Positions 37,328 to 46,843 are shown, numbered from the stretch's first letter. The stretch is 64,000 nt of DNA from CBDCMJ01 sp965224325 (GCA_965224325.1 CBDCYT010000013.1:1-64000), one strand, 5' to 3'. A program made the numbers and translations. Notes: generated from the letters alone by a model not told the origin.

Positions 37328-38434
37328 CTAACCGGCCTCTACCTCATTCGGGAATACCATGTTGTTGCCGTAACCACGGCCGTCCCATTTGTTAGGGAAC
37401 TCCATAGGCTGGGTTTCGCCCTTGCTGTTGGTGGCTTTGGACATCACGGTGTAACGGCCGGGTCCCGGAGGCAGCCAATAGTGCTCCCACCTGTTCCACG
37501 AGTACCCAATCCGCGGGTAGAGCCGGTCGACCGGGCTCCAGGTTGCTCCGCCGTCGACGCTTATCTCTACTTTGACTATGTCCTCTTCCCCCGACCAGGC
37601 AGCTCCGGCCAGGGTATAGCCGGTCACCGGGACGATCTCCCCCGGCGCCGGGTCGGTGACAATCGACTTTACCCTCAACTTGGTGTAGTAACGGTACGGC
37701 ACGGGATTGCCGGGTTCATTGAGGGTCATGTACCTGTCGGTCATATAGAACCCTTGGAACTCGTGGTCCAGCACGTGAATGCCCGTCACCCACTTGACCG
37801 AGTTCATGCCGTACCATCCTGAAACCAACAGGCGCAAGGGGAATCCGTGGGCCTGGGGCAACGGTTCCCCATTCATTTCATATGCCAGCAGAGTGTCGGC
37901 GTGGGTAGCTTTAGCTAAAGGCAAACTGCGTTCGTAAGTAACTTCCTTGGGGTCTCCAACCACTTCGTCAGGACCGTGATCGGCGCCCTCGAACATCACT
38001 TCCACCGCCGAATCTTTAACCCCGGCCAGGTCCAGCACGTCAGCCAGAGAAACCCCGGCCCATTCGGCGTTGCCCATAATGCCGTGGCCCTTTATCTGCT
38101 CCATGACCGAGCTTATGCGCAGGGACTTGGTGTAATATTCCGGCACCGGGCTGTTGCCGCAGCACTCAAAGGTCACCTGGAACCTCTTCTGAGGCAGGTC
38201 CTTCAGTTCTTGGAAGGTGAGACTCAAGGGACGCTTCACTTGGCCGTCAACCACCAGACGGTAGCTGTCCGCGTCTATCTGGGGGGAGTCCTTCCAGTGG
38301 TTGCGAACGTAGAACAGATCGTTGGGAACAATATTCTCTTGAAGAGCCTGGGGCGGCGACGCGTAGGTCCGTAGTCCGACGTTAGTTGGTATAAGTTGGG
38401 GCTTCACCTGCGTCGCGAGTTGTTGGGCTGCCAT
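37328..38434 (-). CDS. Sulfite oxidase family molybdoenzyme (intact)
   Basis: This 368-residue protein has the Mo-pterin domain with the metal-ligand cysteine in FECCGNSP (Cys91). AHGFPLRLLVSGWYGMNSVKW is the core of the family, and a C-terminal dimerisation domain follows (VEISVDGGATWSPV). It has no Tat signal and no heme domain, so it is probably cytoplasmic or exported with a partner. A strong AGGAGG ribosome site precedes the ATG. The related frameshifted copy at 38.9-40.1 kb, the rhodanese and the cysteine-dioxygenase-like gene suggest sulfite or thiosulfate oxidation. Confidence 0.9.
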   Translation of the reverse strand: MAAQQLATQVKPQLIPTNVGLRTYASPPQALQENIVPNDLFYVRNHWKDSPQIDADSYRLVVDGQVKRPLSLTFQELKDLPQKRFQVTFECCGNSPVPEYYTKSLRISSVMEQIKGHGIMGNAEWAGVSLADVLDLAGVKDSAVEVMFEGADHGPDEVVGDPKEVTYERSLPLAKATHADTLLAYEMNGEPLPQAHGFPLRLLVSGWYGMNSVKWVTGIHVLDHEFQGFYMTDRYMTLNEPGNPVPYRYYTKLRVKSIVTDPAPGEIVPVTGYTLAGAAWSGEEDIVKVEISVDGGATWSPVDRLYPRIGYSWNRWEHYWLPPGPGRYTVMSKATNSKGETQPMEFPNKWDGRGYGNNMVFPNEVEAG

Positions 38435-38476
38435 AACCGTCCTCCTAAGGATTTATGCCGGCTGATTTCGGCCGGA

Positions 38477-38827
38477 TTATTCCAAATAACTAGTGTCCGG
38501 ACTGCTGGAGGGATGAGTAACCAAAAGCAGGACCGGCGTCCAGAGAGTGTTGATTAGCTTGTGGGGTGTTCCGGGCGGAGCTAACAAGGTGCAGCCGGCG
38601 CGGACGGTGCGGACATCATCGCCAACGACCATCTGCACAGCGCCCGACATTACCATTACCGCGACGTCCACGTCGTGGGTATGCAGGCGTCCTACGTAGC
38701 CGGGGTGAAGCTCGACCTCCTTGATGGTCAGGGAAACCGCTCCGGCATCGCTGGACACCAGGGTGCGCTCACTCCGGTTCTCCGTCACCGGAGGCATGAT
38801 AATGTCGGTGTGCTCGATTATGGGCAT
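38477..38827 (-). CDS. Cupin domain protein
   Basis: This 116-residue single-domain cupin has LHPGYVGRLHTHDVDVAVMV and later APPGTPHKLIN, which supply the metal-binding histidines (HTH...H). It sits between the two sulfite-oxidase-family genes. Small cupins like this may be dioxygenases or sensors; its role here is unknown. Confidence 0.8.
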   Translation of the reverse strand: MPIIEHTDIIMPPVTENRSERTLVSSDAGAVSLTIKEVELHPGYVGRLHTHDVDVAVMVMSGAVQMVVGDDVRTVRAGCTLLAPPGTPHKLINTLWTPVLLLVTHPSSSPDTSYLE

Positions 38828-38885
38828 TTTCTCAGAGAGGTCCTTCTTTGTAGTGACTTGGCGGAGCCGTTCAGCTCAACCGGGG

Positions 38886-40078
38886 CTACTGAATCGTGAC
38901 GTCGTAACCCACAATGGCGCTGAAGTTCTTCCTCATTATATTATACCTTGGCTCGGTCGACTGCACACGGCCTGCCGCATCCGTCGCCCGGGACATAAGG
39001 CGATGTTGGCCGGTCTTGTTCGCCTCCCATACATAGGACCAACGGACCCACATGAACCGGTCTTGGGGCTCTTCCAGACGCGTGGCCTGCCACGTTTCCC
39101 CTCCGTCAACACTGACTTCCACTTGGCTGATTGCGGCCGCCCCGCTCCAAGCGTAACCCCTGATGACGTGGGCGCCCTGGCCTAATGTTGCGGTCTCGTC
39201 GTTGGGATGGGTGATTATGGATTTCACACCTATGGTGGTGATCAACTCTTTGTTGGGGTCTTCCGGCGAGTCCCCGTAGTAATAGAAGTTGTAGTGGTAC
39301 CAGCAGTCGGGCTCGTGGTCTAGGACTTCAAGATTCCAAAGCCACTTGACCGACCAGTTCCCGGACCATCCCGGCACTAGCAATCGCACTGGGGCGCCGT
39401 GCAGGTGCTCCAGGAGTTGCCCATTCTGGGCTACCGCCAAAATGGTGTCAGGGTGGAGAGCCTTCTCCAAGGGCAGACCTTTGTCGTAGAAAAATGCTCT
39501 GTGCCCGGGGTAGCGGTGGCGGGCGTCCCTTTGTCCCAGCCTTCAGCGCGGATATGGGTGGCCTTGCCGGTGAGACCGGCCTCGTTCAAGACTGCCGCGA
39601 GAGGCACCCCGGTCCACTCGCTGGCGCTGAGGATCATGCACTCCTGGGTACGGGACGGTTTGGGACCCTCGCCCTTAAGGTACTCGAAATAGGTGGCGTC
39701 GCTTCCGGAGCACTCCATGACGGTGCGGACAGTGCGGCCTGGGAAGCGCCGCAGCGTCTCGTAGTCTAGGGTCATAGGGCGCTTTACTTCACCGTGAACC
39801 TCCAGCTTCCACTTATCCGCCGGCGTCACTTCCGGAACGTCGAAGTGCTGCACCACGTAGTGGAGGTTTACCGGAGTGATCAGTCCCTCGAGGCCCATTA
39901 CCGGCGTGCGCACACGCATTACCCGCCCCTGCTCGTCCGACAGGTTAACCGGCTTCAATTCCTTGGTCGGCCATCCGTACCAGCCTGCTTGGCCGCCGTC
40001 AACCGCAGGCTTGTCTATTCGCAAAAAGTCGGGGACTACTTCCACCCCAGTAACTTTGGGCTCCGGCTGCGTGGACAT
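38886..40078 (-). pseudogene. Second sulfite oxidase family molybdoenzyme, one-base frameshift
   Basis: The first frame (40078-39431) has the Mo-pterin N-terminal part with Cys123 in MECSGSDATYF. The rest (39470-38886) continues in another frame with APVRLLVPGWSGNWSVKW and the C-terminal VEVSVDGGETWQAT. Adding one T to a T5 run (A5 at 39490-39494 on the plus strand) joins them as EHFFYDKGLPLEKALHPD, exactly as needed. The copy could be a pseudogene, a sequencing error or a slippage-regulated gene. It is a diverged paralogue of the intact enzyme downstream. Confidence 0.75.
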
Positions 40079-40229
40079 GCTTAATGCTCTCCTGACTCCC
40101 TATGATTGGTAGCTTTGCTAACGCTTCCCGGCGTCGCGTCGCGTGATAGGCGCGCTCACCCTCAGGCACATCTTCGCAAGAAAGAACGAGGCGGGCTATT
40201 TCTCGGCCGCCGAACAGGTTAGCTCGGTT

Positions 40230-41816
40230 CTATTTTTCAGCGTCGGCGTATTTCTCGCCCAGGGCCGTCTCCCAACGGAGGTAGTGCATCATCTCGGCGG
40301 GGTTACGGTCCACGCCCAGGATCACCACGTCGTTGGGAGGAGACATGACTCCGGCCAAACCGGTTTCTTCCTTGCAACCGTCCCTGCGCCAAGCCTCCAT
40401 GCCGCCTTCGAGGACCGACACGTCTTGGTAGCCCATGTTTCTCAATGTCGCTCCGGCCAGCGCGGCGGACTGTCCGTCGGAGCAAGTAACCACGATGGCA
40501 TCCTCTTTCGATGGACTGATACCGTCGATCTGGAACTCAAGCCAACCCCGCGGCGCCCACCTGGCCCCTGGGACGTGCCCTCGCGCGAAATCCAGGCTGC
40601 TGTCCACGAATATGGTGACCGGGGAGCCGCTGTGCTCCAGCTCATTAGGAAAGAGCAGGCGAACGCGGTCCCTGGCTTCGAGCAGACCTACGGGGTGCTC
40701 CTGAATAGCTCCTGTTTCCAGGTCCCAGCCGGAGGCGGTCCAGGCGGTGGTGCCGCCATCTACAGCGAAAACTTCCTGGTGCCCCATCTGGCGGTACCAC
40801 GAAGCGGTCGCGGTGGCCCGGGCCTTGCCATCGCAACAAAATACGATGACGCCGTTCTTGACCACCGCTACGTCATCAGAGCGTTGCACGGCTTGACCTC
40901 CCGGGAACCACCGGAAACCGGGGATGTGTCCTGCCAGAAATTCCTCCTCGGTCCGCACGTCGATCAGGTACACCGGCTCCTGGTCCCTGCTGGCCAGCGT
41001 CTCCCTGACGGCATGCGGGTCCAAGTACCGCACCCCGTCCTCGGCGGCTAGCTTTGCGGCGTAAGCTTCCGCGGCGGCCACGCCCTGGACCGACGGTTGG
41101 GGGAGCGCGAGCCGGTCGGCCCCGCGTTCTACCTGAAAGCCGGCCAACACCCAGCCCGAGGTGCCGTTCTTAAGCCCGCAAACGTTTTCAAGCCCCATCC
41201 GCTGGAGCAATCGGGTCCCTATAATGCTCCGGGTCCGCCCGGCGCAATTGACGACCACCGTGGCGTCGGGGTCTAGGTCTTTGGTGATGTCGGTAATGCG
41301 AAAGGCGAGCTCGCCCCCCGGCACACTTCGTCCTCCCGGTATGCAAAACCGCTGGTACTCTTCAGGTGTCCTGGTGTCTAGAATGACCAACTTGTCGCCC
41401 CGTTCAACTCGCCGATGCAGCTCATCGGCGTCGATTTCGGGAACGTGATACACAGCCTCCATCTTTTCCCCGAAGTCCTTGCTGGGCACGTTGGTGCCCC
41501 ATTCGGTGGAAAGGTCGTCGCTTGACCAGCGATTGATCCCACCCTCCAATACTGAAACCCTGGTGTACCCCATATCCTCCAACGAGGCCGCGGCGAGCCC
41601 TGCCCGGCGGCCGTCATCGTCGCAAACCACAATCGGCGTTCCAAGGAACGGGACAGAATCTCGCATCTGAAACTCCAGCCTCCGGCGGGGGATGAGGCTG
41701 GCGCCGGGAATATGGGAGCTGTTGTATTCGCCAGTGTCCCGCACGTCTATCAGGGCGAACTGAGAGTTGCCGCCCAAGAGGTGCGCAAGGTCCGCTGTGG
41801 ATGTCTTTTCAACCAT
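40230..41816 (-). CDS. Four-domain rhodanese (sulfurtransferase)
   Basis: This 528-residue protein has four rhodanese repeats, each with a candidate active-site cysteine: Cys65 (VVCDDDGRR), Cys191 (VNCAGRTRS), Cys328 (FCCDGKAR) and Cys445 (VTCSDGQS). Each repeat also has the YxxVxVLEGG-like strand. Rhodaneses move sulfane sulfur to thiols or cyanide. It sits between the sulfite oxidases and the cysteine-dioxygenase-like gene, fitting a thiosulfate/persulfide oxidation route. No signal peptide is visible. Confidence 0.9.
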   Translation of the reverse strand: MVEKTSTADLAHLLGGNSQFALIDVRDTGEYNSSHIPGASLIPRRRLEFQMRDSVPFLGTPIVVCDDDGRRAGLAAASLEDMGYTRVSVLEGGINRWSSDDLSTEWGTNVPSKDFGEKMEAVYHVPEIDADELHRRVERGDKLVILDTRTPEEYQRFCIPGGRSVPGGELAFRITDITKDLDPDATVVVNCAGRTRSIIGTRLLQRMGLENVCGLKNGTSGWVLAGFQVERGADRLALPQPSVQGVAAAEAYAAKLAAEDGVRYLDPHAVRETLASRDQEPVYLIDVRTEEEFLAGHIPGFRWFPGGQAVQRSDDVAVVKNGVIVFCCDGKARATATASWYRQMGHQEVFAVDGGTTAWTASGWDLETGAIQEHPVGLLEARDRVRLLFPNELEHSGSPVTIFVDSSLDFARGHVPGARWAPRGWLEFQIDGISPSKEDAIVVTCSDGQSAALAGATLRNMGYQDVSVLEGGMEAWRRDGCKEETGLAGVMSPPNDVVILGVDRNPAEMMHYLRWETALGEKYADAEK

Positions 41817-41884
41817 GGCTGATCGCCTTCAACCCGGCTCCGTTACGCTGGCCGCCCTTGACGCGGCCAGGGATTACGGGCCTG

Positions 41885-42481
41885 TTAGCAGTTGTCGTAT
41901 TTCCCAGACCTGAAAGAGGTAATCTTGCCTGTCTCCAGATCGTAACGGCTGCGGTCGATGCCTCTAAGATCGCTGCCGTATACGTGAATCTCCACCGTGG
42001 GCCGGTTTGTATGATTGTCCATTTGGTGTATTTCGTCTAGGTCAGGGGTGAGCAGCGTAACCTCTCCGGGCCTATAGTCAGCCCGCCGGTCCAGCTCAAG
42101 CCGGCCGTATCCTTCCTCGGCGCCGTCATCCACTCTCCGGTAACGGGTCTCAGTCAAGGTGTTGTCCAAGACCGCGATCATACCCCAGGTGCGGTGATCA
42201 TGGGGCCCCAAGTGTTCTCCGGGCCCCCACACCACAGTGGTTATGGAGAGGCCACTATCGCCGTGGTGAAGCAGATAGGAGCCGTGGTTGGGCCGCCGCC
42301 CGTTTGGGGCCGGCACGCGGTACTCTGCCGGGATAACGTTTGGATTCCGGGACAGTCCCTCCAGCCATGACGCCCCGGCTTCAAAGATTTTCTGCGGGCC
42401 GGACTCCTTCGCCAACAGTTCTTCCATATCCTGAACGAATTGGTCCAGTGAATACTTCACCCCGCTCGTGTTCGTACTCAT
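41885..42481 (-). CDS. Cysteine dioxygenase-like cupin enzyme
   Basis: From the ATG at 42481 (GAGGA upstream) this is about 198 residues. LGPHDHRTWGMIAVL gives the HxH metal ligands and HQMDNHTNRPTVEIHVYG supplies the third histidine, as in cysteine dioxygenase/3-mercaptopropionate dioxygenase family proteins. These use iron and oxygen to turn a thiol into a sulfinate. Followed by a rhodanese and sulfite oxidases, it could start a thiol-to-sulfate pathway. The ORF extends upstream to 42541 without better support. Confidence 0.8.
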   Translation of the reverse strand: MSTNTSGVKYSLDQFVQDMEELLAKESGPQKIFEAGASWLEGLSRNPNVIPAEYRVPAPNGRRPNHGSYLLHHGDSGLSITTVVWGPGEHLGPHDHRTWGMIAVLDNTLTETRYRRVDDGAEEGYGRLELDRRADYRPGEVTLLTPDLDEIHQMDNHTNRPTVEIHVYGSDLRGIDRSRYDLETGKITSFRSGKYDNC

Positions 42482-42717
42482 GTCAGTCCTCGTCAACTCC
42501 TCCAAACGCCTGAGGCTTTGCGCTGGGGGTTTTTCCGTCAATGCTGATAATACAGCCGCTAATTATGGATGCGGCCATGCCCTGAGTCAACTTTAACGTT
42601 AACCTGAACTGGGGAATCACGTCTGGATTTCCACGGGCTTGACGGCTCGCCGTTCCGAGCGCAACCGAGGAATCTGAAACTTTAAAGAAGCCCCCCGGCG
42701 CAGCCCGGGTTCATTCT

Positions 42718-42890
42718 TCCGTCATTCCCGCGCTTCCGTCGTTCCCCCCTTCCGTCATTCCCGCGCTTCCGTCGTTCCCCCCTTCCGTCATTCCCGCGCT
42801 TCCGTCGTTCCCCCCTTCCGTCATTCCCGCGCTTCCGTCATTCCCGCGCTTCCGTCGTTCCCCCCTTCCGTCACTCCCACCCACCCGTCA
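42718..42890. repeat. Tandem array of a 17-bp unit
   Basis: About ten units of CTTCCGTCRTTCCCSCS (17 bp), often in pairs of 34 bp, alternate CATTCCCGCG and CGTTCCCCCC endings. The array continues into palindromic GTCATTCCCGCGAAAGCGGGAATCC repeats up to about 43.05 kb. Confidence 0.85.
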
Positions 42891-43101
42891 TTCCCGCGAA
42901 AGCGGGAATCCACTACGCCTCCGTCGTTCCCGCGAAGCTTGTCCCCGCCCCCGATCGGGGAGCGGGAATCAAAGGCTGTCCGTCCAATGCCAACCTTCCT
43001 GTCGCAAAGGTCTCTGGATTCCCGCTTTCGCAGGAATGACGAATTGATTAGCCATGAGTACGGAGGCACTCGCCCAAATACGATAGCCCTGGGTCGGGGG
43101 A
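42891..43101. repeat. Palindromic GTCATTCCCGCG...CGGGAATC repeats
   Basis: Several copies of a short palindrome whose arms are ATTCCCGCG and CGGGAAT lie at about 42890-42975 and 43012-43040, with a GATCGGGG centre in one. The same repeat is seen near 17.5, 34.2, 43.15, 45.3 and 57.0 kb. It could form strong RNA hairpins at gene ends. Confidence 0.75.
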
Positions 43102-43245
43102 GCAGGGCCTTCTCATCCTTCCGTCGTTCCCGCCTTCCGTCGTTCCCGCCTTCCGTCATTCCCGCTCCCCGATCGGGGTCGGGGCCAAAGTTCGTGGGAA
43201 TGACGGGAACTATGCGAGCCAACCCAGAAAATGAAAAGGCCCTGC
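43102..43245. mobile_element. MITE-like element (family 2), copy 1
   Basis: Inverted ends GCAGGGCCTTCTCAT and ATGAAAAGGCCCTGC bound 144 bp that contain a CTTCCGTCGTTCCCGC tandem run and a CCCCGATCGGGG palindrome. The right 50 bp match copy 2 at 45.4 kb almost exactly. No target duplication is obvious. Confidence 0.5.
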
Positions 43246-43361
43246 CCCCCCGGCCAGTTCCGGGTTTCTTGGCGGGACGTTGGAATGTTAGAATGACCGA
43301 AGCAAGCCGCTAGGGCACAGCCTCAAGGCCGGCCCGACCCCAAGATTTCGGAGAGCCGAAT

Positions 43362-43625
43362 TTGGACGACCATCGATTTGTTCAACAAATGGGCGAGAAG
43401 ATAGAGCAATCGACGGGTTGCCCCGTCGACGTTGAGATCGATCACGAGGACGCCACCAAGCTGGACGTGGAGTTGGACCGAGAGGTTCCCCGCGTAGTAA
43501 TGGGAGCCAATGCAATTCACTATGCCGGATTCGCCCGCATGTGCATAGAATATGCCACGGCGTCGATCCGAAAGCAGCGACTAATCGATATGTTGGAGTT
43601 TCACCTGCTGCTGGCCCGCAACTAG
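43362..43625 (+). CDS. Small conserved-looking hypothetical protein
   Basis: This 87-residue frame starts at a TTG with acidic/amphipathic composition (VEIDHEDATKLDVELDREV). It has no recognisable domain, membrane helix or signal. It ends 32 bp before the next gene. Codon composition looks normal, but I cannot name a family. Confidence 0.45.
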   Translation: MDDHRFVQQMGEKIEQSTGCPVDVEIDHEDATKLDVELDREVPRVVMGANAIHYAGFARMCIEYATASIRKQRLIDMLEFHLLLARN

Positions 43626-43656
43626 CGTTTCGTCTTATATCCGACAGCTCAGGCAC

Positions 43657-44112
43657 ATGGCGCAAGAACAGCTGACGCCCCCCGACCTGGAACGGCCCTG
43701 GTATTACCAGAACTGGTTTCTTATCGGCACCTTCATCTTAGGATGGCCCTTTGGTCCCCCCTTGGGTGTCTTATGGCCGGTATGGGGACTATTGATATTG
43801 CGGTCACCCTGGCACAACCACACCCTCATCAAGGGTTTGGGTTGGGCCATGTTGGTGGTAGGCGGGGTGATGTTTTTCCGGCTCATATCCAGCGACGCCG
43901 GACGGGGTATCGCTACTCTTGTCCCCGGTCTGGTGGTAACCGCGATAATTCAAGCGTTGTGGACTAAGTTTAGGCAGGACCACGGCTCGTCCATCCTTTT
44001 CCAGCCCGATCCGGAACAGGATTCGACTCCCACCGGCGATTCCTCCCATGGGCCCGTAGGGGTGCGGCGTAGGGCGCCGCGCAGGCGGCGCGGACGGTCC
44101 CGCCGGTTCTAG
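43657..44112 (+). CDS. Hypothetical small membrane protein
   Basis: This 151-residue protein has three hydrophobic stretches (LIGTFILGWPFG, GWAMLVVGGVMFF, IATLVPGLVVTAII) and a polar tail ending in an Arg-rich stretch (VRRRAPRRRRGRSRR). No family is recognised. It follows the small hypothetical gene and may be in the same unit. Confidence 0.55.
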   Translation: MAQEQLTPPDLERPWYYQNWFLIGTFILGWPFGPPLGVLWPVWGLLILRSPWHNHTLIKGLGWAMLVVGGVMFFRLISSDAGRGIATLVPGLVVTAIIQALWTKFRQDHGSSILFQPDPEQDSTPTGDSSHGPVGVRRRAPRRRRGRSRRF

Positions 44113-44378
44113 GGAACCGCCGGCGCGGCAGGCCCAACGCGCCACGCTCAACGCGGCAGGCGCAGTTCGGGCGGACGCGTCTGCTTGGGCGCCGTCGCGG
44201 TTCCACCTGGCATTCCCTGAGACGACTCCGGGCTGTGCTAAACTAGATTATGCTGGCTTAGGGAAACCGGGAAAACACTCCCCAAGATTAGCTTTGGAAT
44301 TAGTCGTTGGGCGCACTATTGTTTATCACTCTGTCCAGGGTCCAAAGATATCTCGCGGTCAATTGAAGGCGGTAGCCG

Positions 44379-45089
44379 ATGGTTCAGGAGCAAGAGTCGT
44401 ACCGGCGGGGCATGGTGATCTTCGCCCACGCTGACGACGCGGAATGGGGTTGTTCAGGCACAGTGGCCAAGTGGTGCGCTGATGGATGGCAAGTCGTTTA
44501 CGTGGTGTGCACCGATGGCAGCAAGGGCAGCAGCGACCCGGAAATGAAGGCCGGCGAGCTAGTAAGACTTCGCCAGCAAGAACAACGAAATGCGGGCGAC
44601 GTCCTGGGGCTGTGGGATGTGGTTTTCCTCGGCTACGAAGACTCCATGCTTGAACCAACGTTGGCCTTGCGTCGGGACATCGCCCGCGAGATCCGCCGGT
44701 ATAAGCCGGATGTTGTGATCTGCGGTTCGCCGCTGCGAAGACTGTCCCACGAGGGTTACCTGGGTCACCCTGACCATCAGGCAGCCGGAGAAGCCGCCAT
44801 GTCCGCAGTGTTTCCCTCCGCGCGGGACCGGCTGACCTTCCCGGAATTGCTCGAAGAGGGATTGGAGCCCCACAAAGTCCAGGAAGTGTGGGTCATGGAC
44901 CACGAGAACCCCGACAAGTTCGTGGACGTCAGCGGGCACGTGGACGTAGCGGTTAAGGCGTTGGAACAGCACGTGACGCAGGTAAATGGAGAGGACGTAG
45001 ACACGTACTGGAAACATTGGCGCGTCCGCGACGGCGGCAAGGTGGGATTCGGTTATGCCGAGGCCTTCAAGTGCTTCCATCTGGGCTGA
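44379..45089 (+). CDS. PIG-L/LmbE family deacetylase
   Basis: This 236-residue protein has the zinc motif FAHADDAEWGCSG (usually AHPDDE), the VCTDGSKGS strand and GHPDHQAAG. These are the ligands of PIG-L/LmbE enzymes, which remove acetyl groups from sugars such as GlcNAc-inositol (mycothiol and bacillithiol pathways) or glycolipids. It is a single gene with a GAAGGCGG-like ribosome site; the substrate is unknown. The HADD variation is mild. Confidence 0.88.
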   Translation: MVQEQESYRRGMVIFAHADDAEWGCSGTVAKWCADGWQVVYVVCTDGSKGSSDPEMKAGELVRLRQQEQRNAGDVLGLWDVVFLGYEDSMLEPTLALRRDIAREIRRYKPDVVICGSPLRRLSHEGYLGHPDHQAAGEAAMSAVFPSARDRLTFPELLEEGLEPHKVQEVWVMDHENPDKFVDVSGHVDVAVKALEQHVTQVNGEDVDTYWKHWRVRDGGKVGFGYAEAFKCFHLG

Positions 45090-45230
45090 GCCAGGAGTCT
45101 ATCCGGTAAGCGGCCGAAGGCGCTTGGTTAACCGTGGACCGGAACCCAGCGAAGTTGCCGGATACGCCCGGCACACTATTTCGATTATGATAAATTGACC
45201 GGGGAGCTTATACCCAAGGCGGGTCTTTCC
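45090..45230. other. Intergenic, no gene seen
   Basis: Only spacer sequence is seen before the family 2 MITE. Confidence 0.4.
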
Positions 45231-45457
45231 CATGGCCTTTTCATTCTTCCGCCATTCCCGCCTTCCGCCATTCCCGCCTTCCGTCATTCCCGCCTTCCGT
45301 CATTCCCGCGAAAGCGGGAATCTATACAGCCTTGCCGCCGGGAGTTTGTCATATGGCAGGGCGTAGTGGATTCCCGCTCCCCGATCGGGGTCGGGGACAA
45401 GCTTCGGGGGAATGACGGGAACCATGCGAGCCAACCCAGAAAATGAAAAGGCCCTGG
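45231..45457. mobile_element. MITE-like element (family 2), copy 2
   Basis: The ends CATGGCCTTTTCATTCTTCC and, reversed, CCAGGGCCTTTTCATTTTC resemble copy 1. Inside are four CTTCCGYCATTCCCGC units, a CGCGAAAGCGGGAATC palindrome and a CCCCGATCGGGG palindrome. It is longer than copy 1 by an inserted middle part. Confidence 0.5.
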
Positions 45458-45980
45458 GGTCTTTCCGGGACTACTCGCCTGAAAGCGTTGAGTACGATAG
45501 ATGACTTGGGATTGAACAAGCCGGACGTAAAAGATTTTCGCTTTTTAAAGAACGGGGCTATTCGTTGCGGATTTGCCGGCGTTGCGGACTGCTGACCGGC
45601 AGGCTTTCATAGGGTTAATCACCGAACAACCCGTTGAGTATGCCGGAGTGACCGTCATGATTGTGGAGCAACTGCGCCGGGATGGACACATATAGCCGGT
45701 TTGGGCTTGGCGTCAACTTCCCCATTGACCCCAGAGCTTGGCTAAAGGCCTATCCTCGATCAAAGCAGTGGTTGGACGAATTCACCTCCCCATTGCATAA
45801 AGGGTGATGATGCCCGCCTCAGCCGCTCTCGCCCGCCCGGCGCCGAAGTGCGTCCCCGGCGACTGAACGCGGGAACGGCCTGCGACACGTGCAATTGCCG
45901 TTCCCGGTTCGAATTCAATGGCCCTGATGCCTGATGGAGCAAGCCAGCTTGCGGCAGGGCTATGCCGCGCTGCTCCAGCC
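45458..45980. other. Intergenic region, possible coding remnant
   Basis: No intact gene is seen. A short open frame around 45.55-45.69 kb (LITEQPVEYAGVTVMIVEQ) could be a scrap of a decayed gene, but I do not call it. Confidence 0.3.
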
Positions 45981-46826
45981 CTATGACGGTTTAACCGCGA
46001 CCACCTTCACGCTGGCCACGTTCATCGGGATGCCATCCGCTTCGTCAAACCGTACCTGCTCTTCCTTGATTTCGAGGTTCACGAAGCCGGCGCTGTGCAA
46101 GCGGCCCAAATAGACCTCGCGGCTCTCGGCCCCTGCGATACATGACGCCCACGCTTCGGCGTCGGCCCGGACAGGCCCTTCCGCGCTGAGAGACATCATG
46201 TCCGACAGGTGAATCCGGCCCCCGGGAGTCAATACTCTGAAGGCCTCCCGAAATACGGCGTCCTTGTCCGGCGACAGGACGACCACACAGTTGGAGATAA
46301 TCACGTCTACACTTGCGTCGGGCAATGGCATGTCTTCCAGCTCTCCGTGGACAAACTCCACGTTGGTCAAACCCAAAGCGGCTTGGTTTTTTCGGGCCAA
46401 GGCCAGCATCTCTGGGGTCATGTCCAACCCGGTGACCTGGCCTTGTTCACCTACCTGTTGAGCGGCCAAGAAACAATCGATGCCTCCACCTGAGCCCAGG
46501 TCCAGCACGCGCTCACCTCGCCGCAGTTCGGCCAAAGCGGTGGGGTTGCCGCAGCCCGCGGATGCCGCCACCGTTTCGGTGGGCAGCCCGGCAAGCTGTC
46601 CTTCCGTGTAGATCCGTATAGCCCGGTCAGCGTCGGCGGGGTCGCAACATCCGGGAGCGCAGCACGTTGAATTATCCGACGCCTCCGGCGGCGCTGAAAT
46701 CAGCGGGACCAACCCCTTGCCCCCGGTCCCATGAGTTTCGGGCCGCTGGACCTGGCTTGCCCCTATCGCCTTTTCCCCGTACCTTTCACGCACCAACCTC
46801 TTGATATCTTCTGAATTCGTGGTCAT
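45981..46826 (-). CDS. arsM: Arsenite methyltransferase ArsM
   Basis: This 281-residue SAM-dependent methyltransferase has motif I VLDLGSGGGIDCFLAA, an N-terminal Cys cluster (TCCAPGCC) and the As(III)-binding cysteines in IISNCVVVL and ASCIAGA. It methylates arsenite to volatile or less toxic forms. It lies 18 bp after a PadR-type regulator with Cys residues, consistent with arsenic induction. The length and cysteine set are those of typical bacterial ArsM. Confidence 0.93.
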   Translation of the reverse strand: MTTNSEDIKRLVRERYGEKAIGASQVQRPETHGTGGKGLVPLISAPPEASDNSTCCAPGCCDPADADRAIRIYTEGQLAGLPTETVAASAGCGNPTALAELRRGERVLDLGSGGGIDCFLAAQQVGEQGQVTGLDMTPEMLALARKNQAALGLTNVEFVHGELEDMPLPDASVDVIISNCVVVLSPDKDAVFREAFRVLTPGGRIHLSDMMSLSAEGPVRADAEAWASCIAGAESREVYLGRLHSAGFVNLEIKEEQVRFDEADGIPMNVASVKVVAVKPS

Positions 46827-46843
46827 GTCATCTCTCCATTACA

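Noticed and set aside
42718..42890. CRISPR array
   Set aside because: Units are 17 bp and contiguous with no unique spacers, and no cas genes are nearby. The same holds for the arrays at 14.5 and 45.2 kb.
43288..43665. Minus-strand frames opposite 43.3-43.7 kb
   Set aside because: They mirror the plus-strand hypothetical gene and show no independent protein features.
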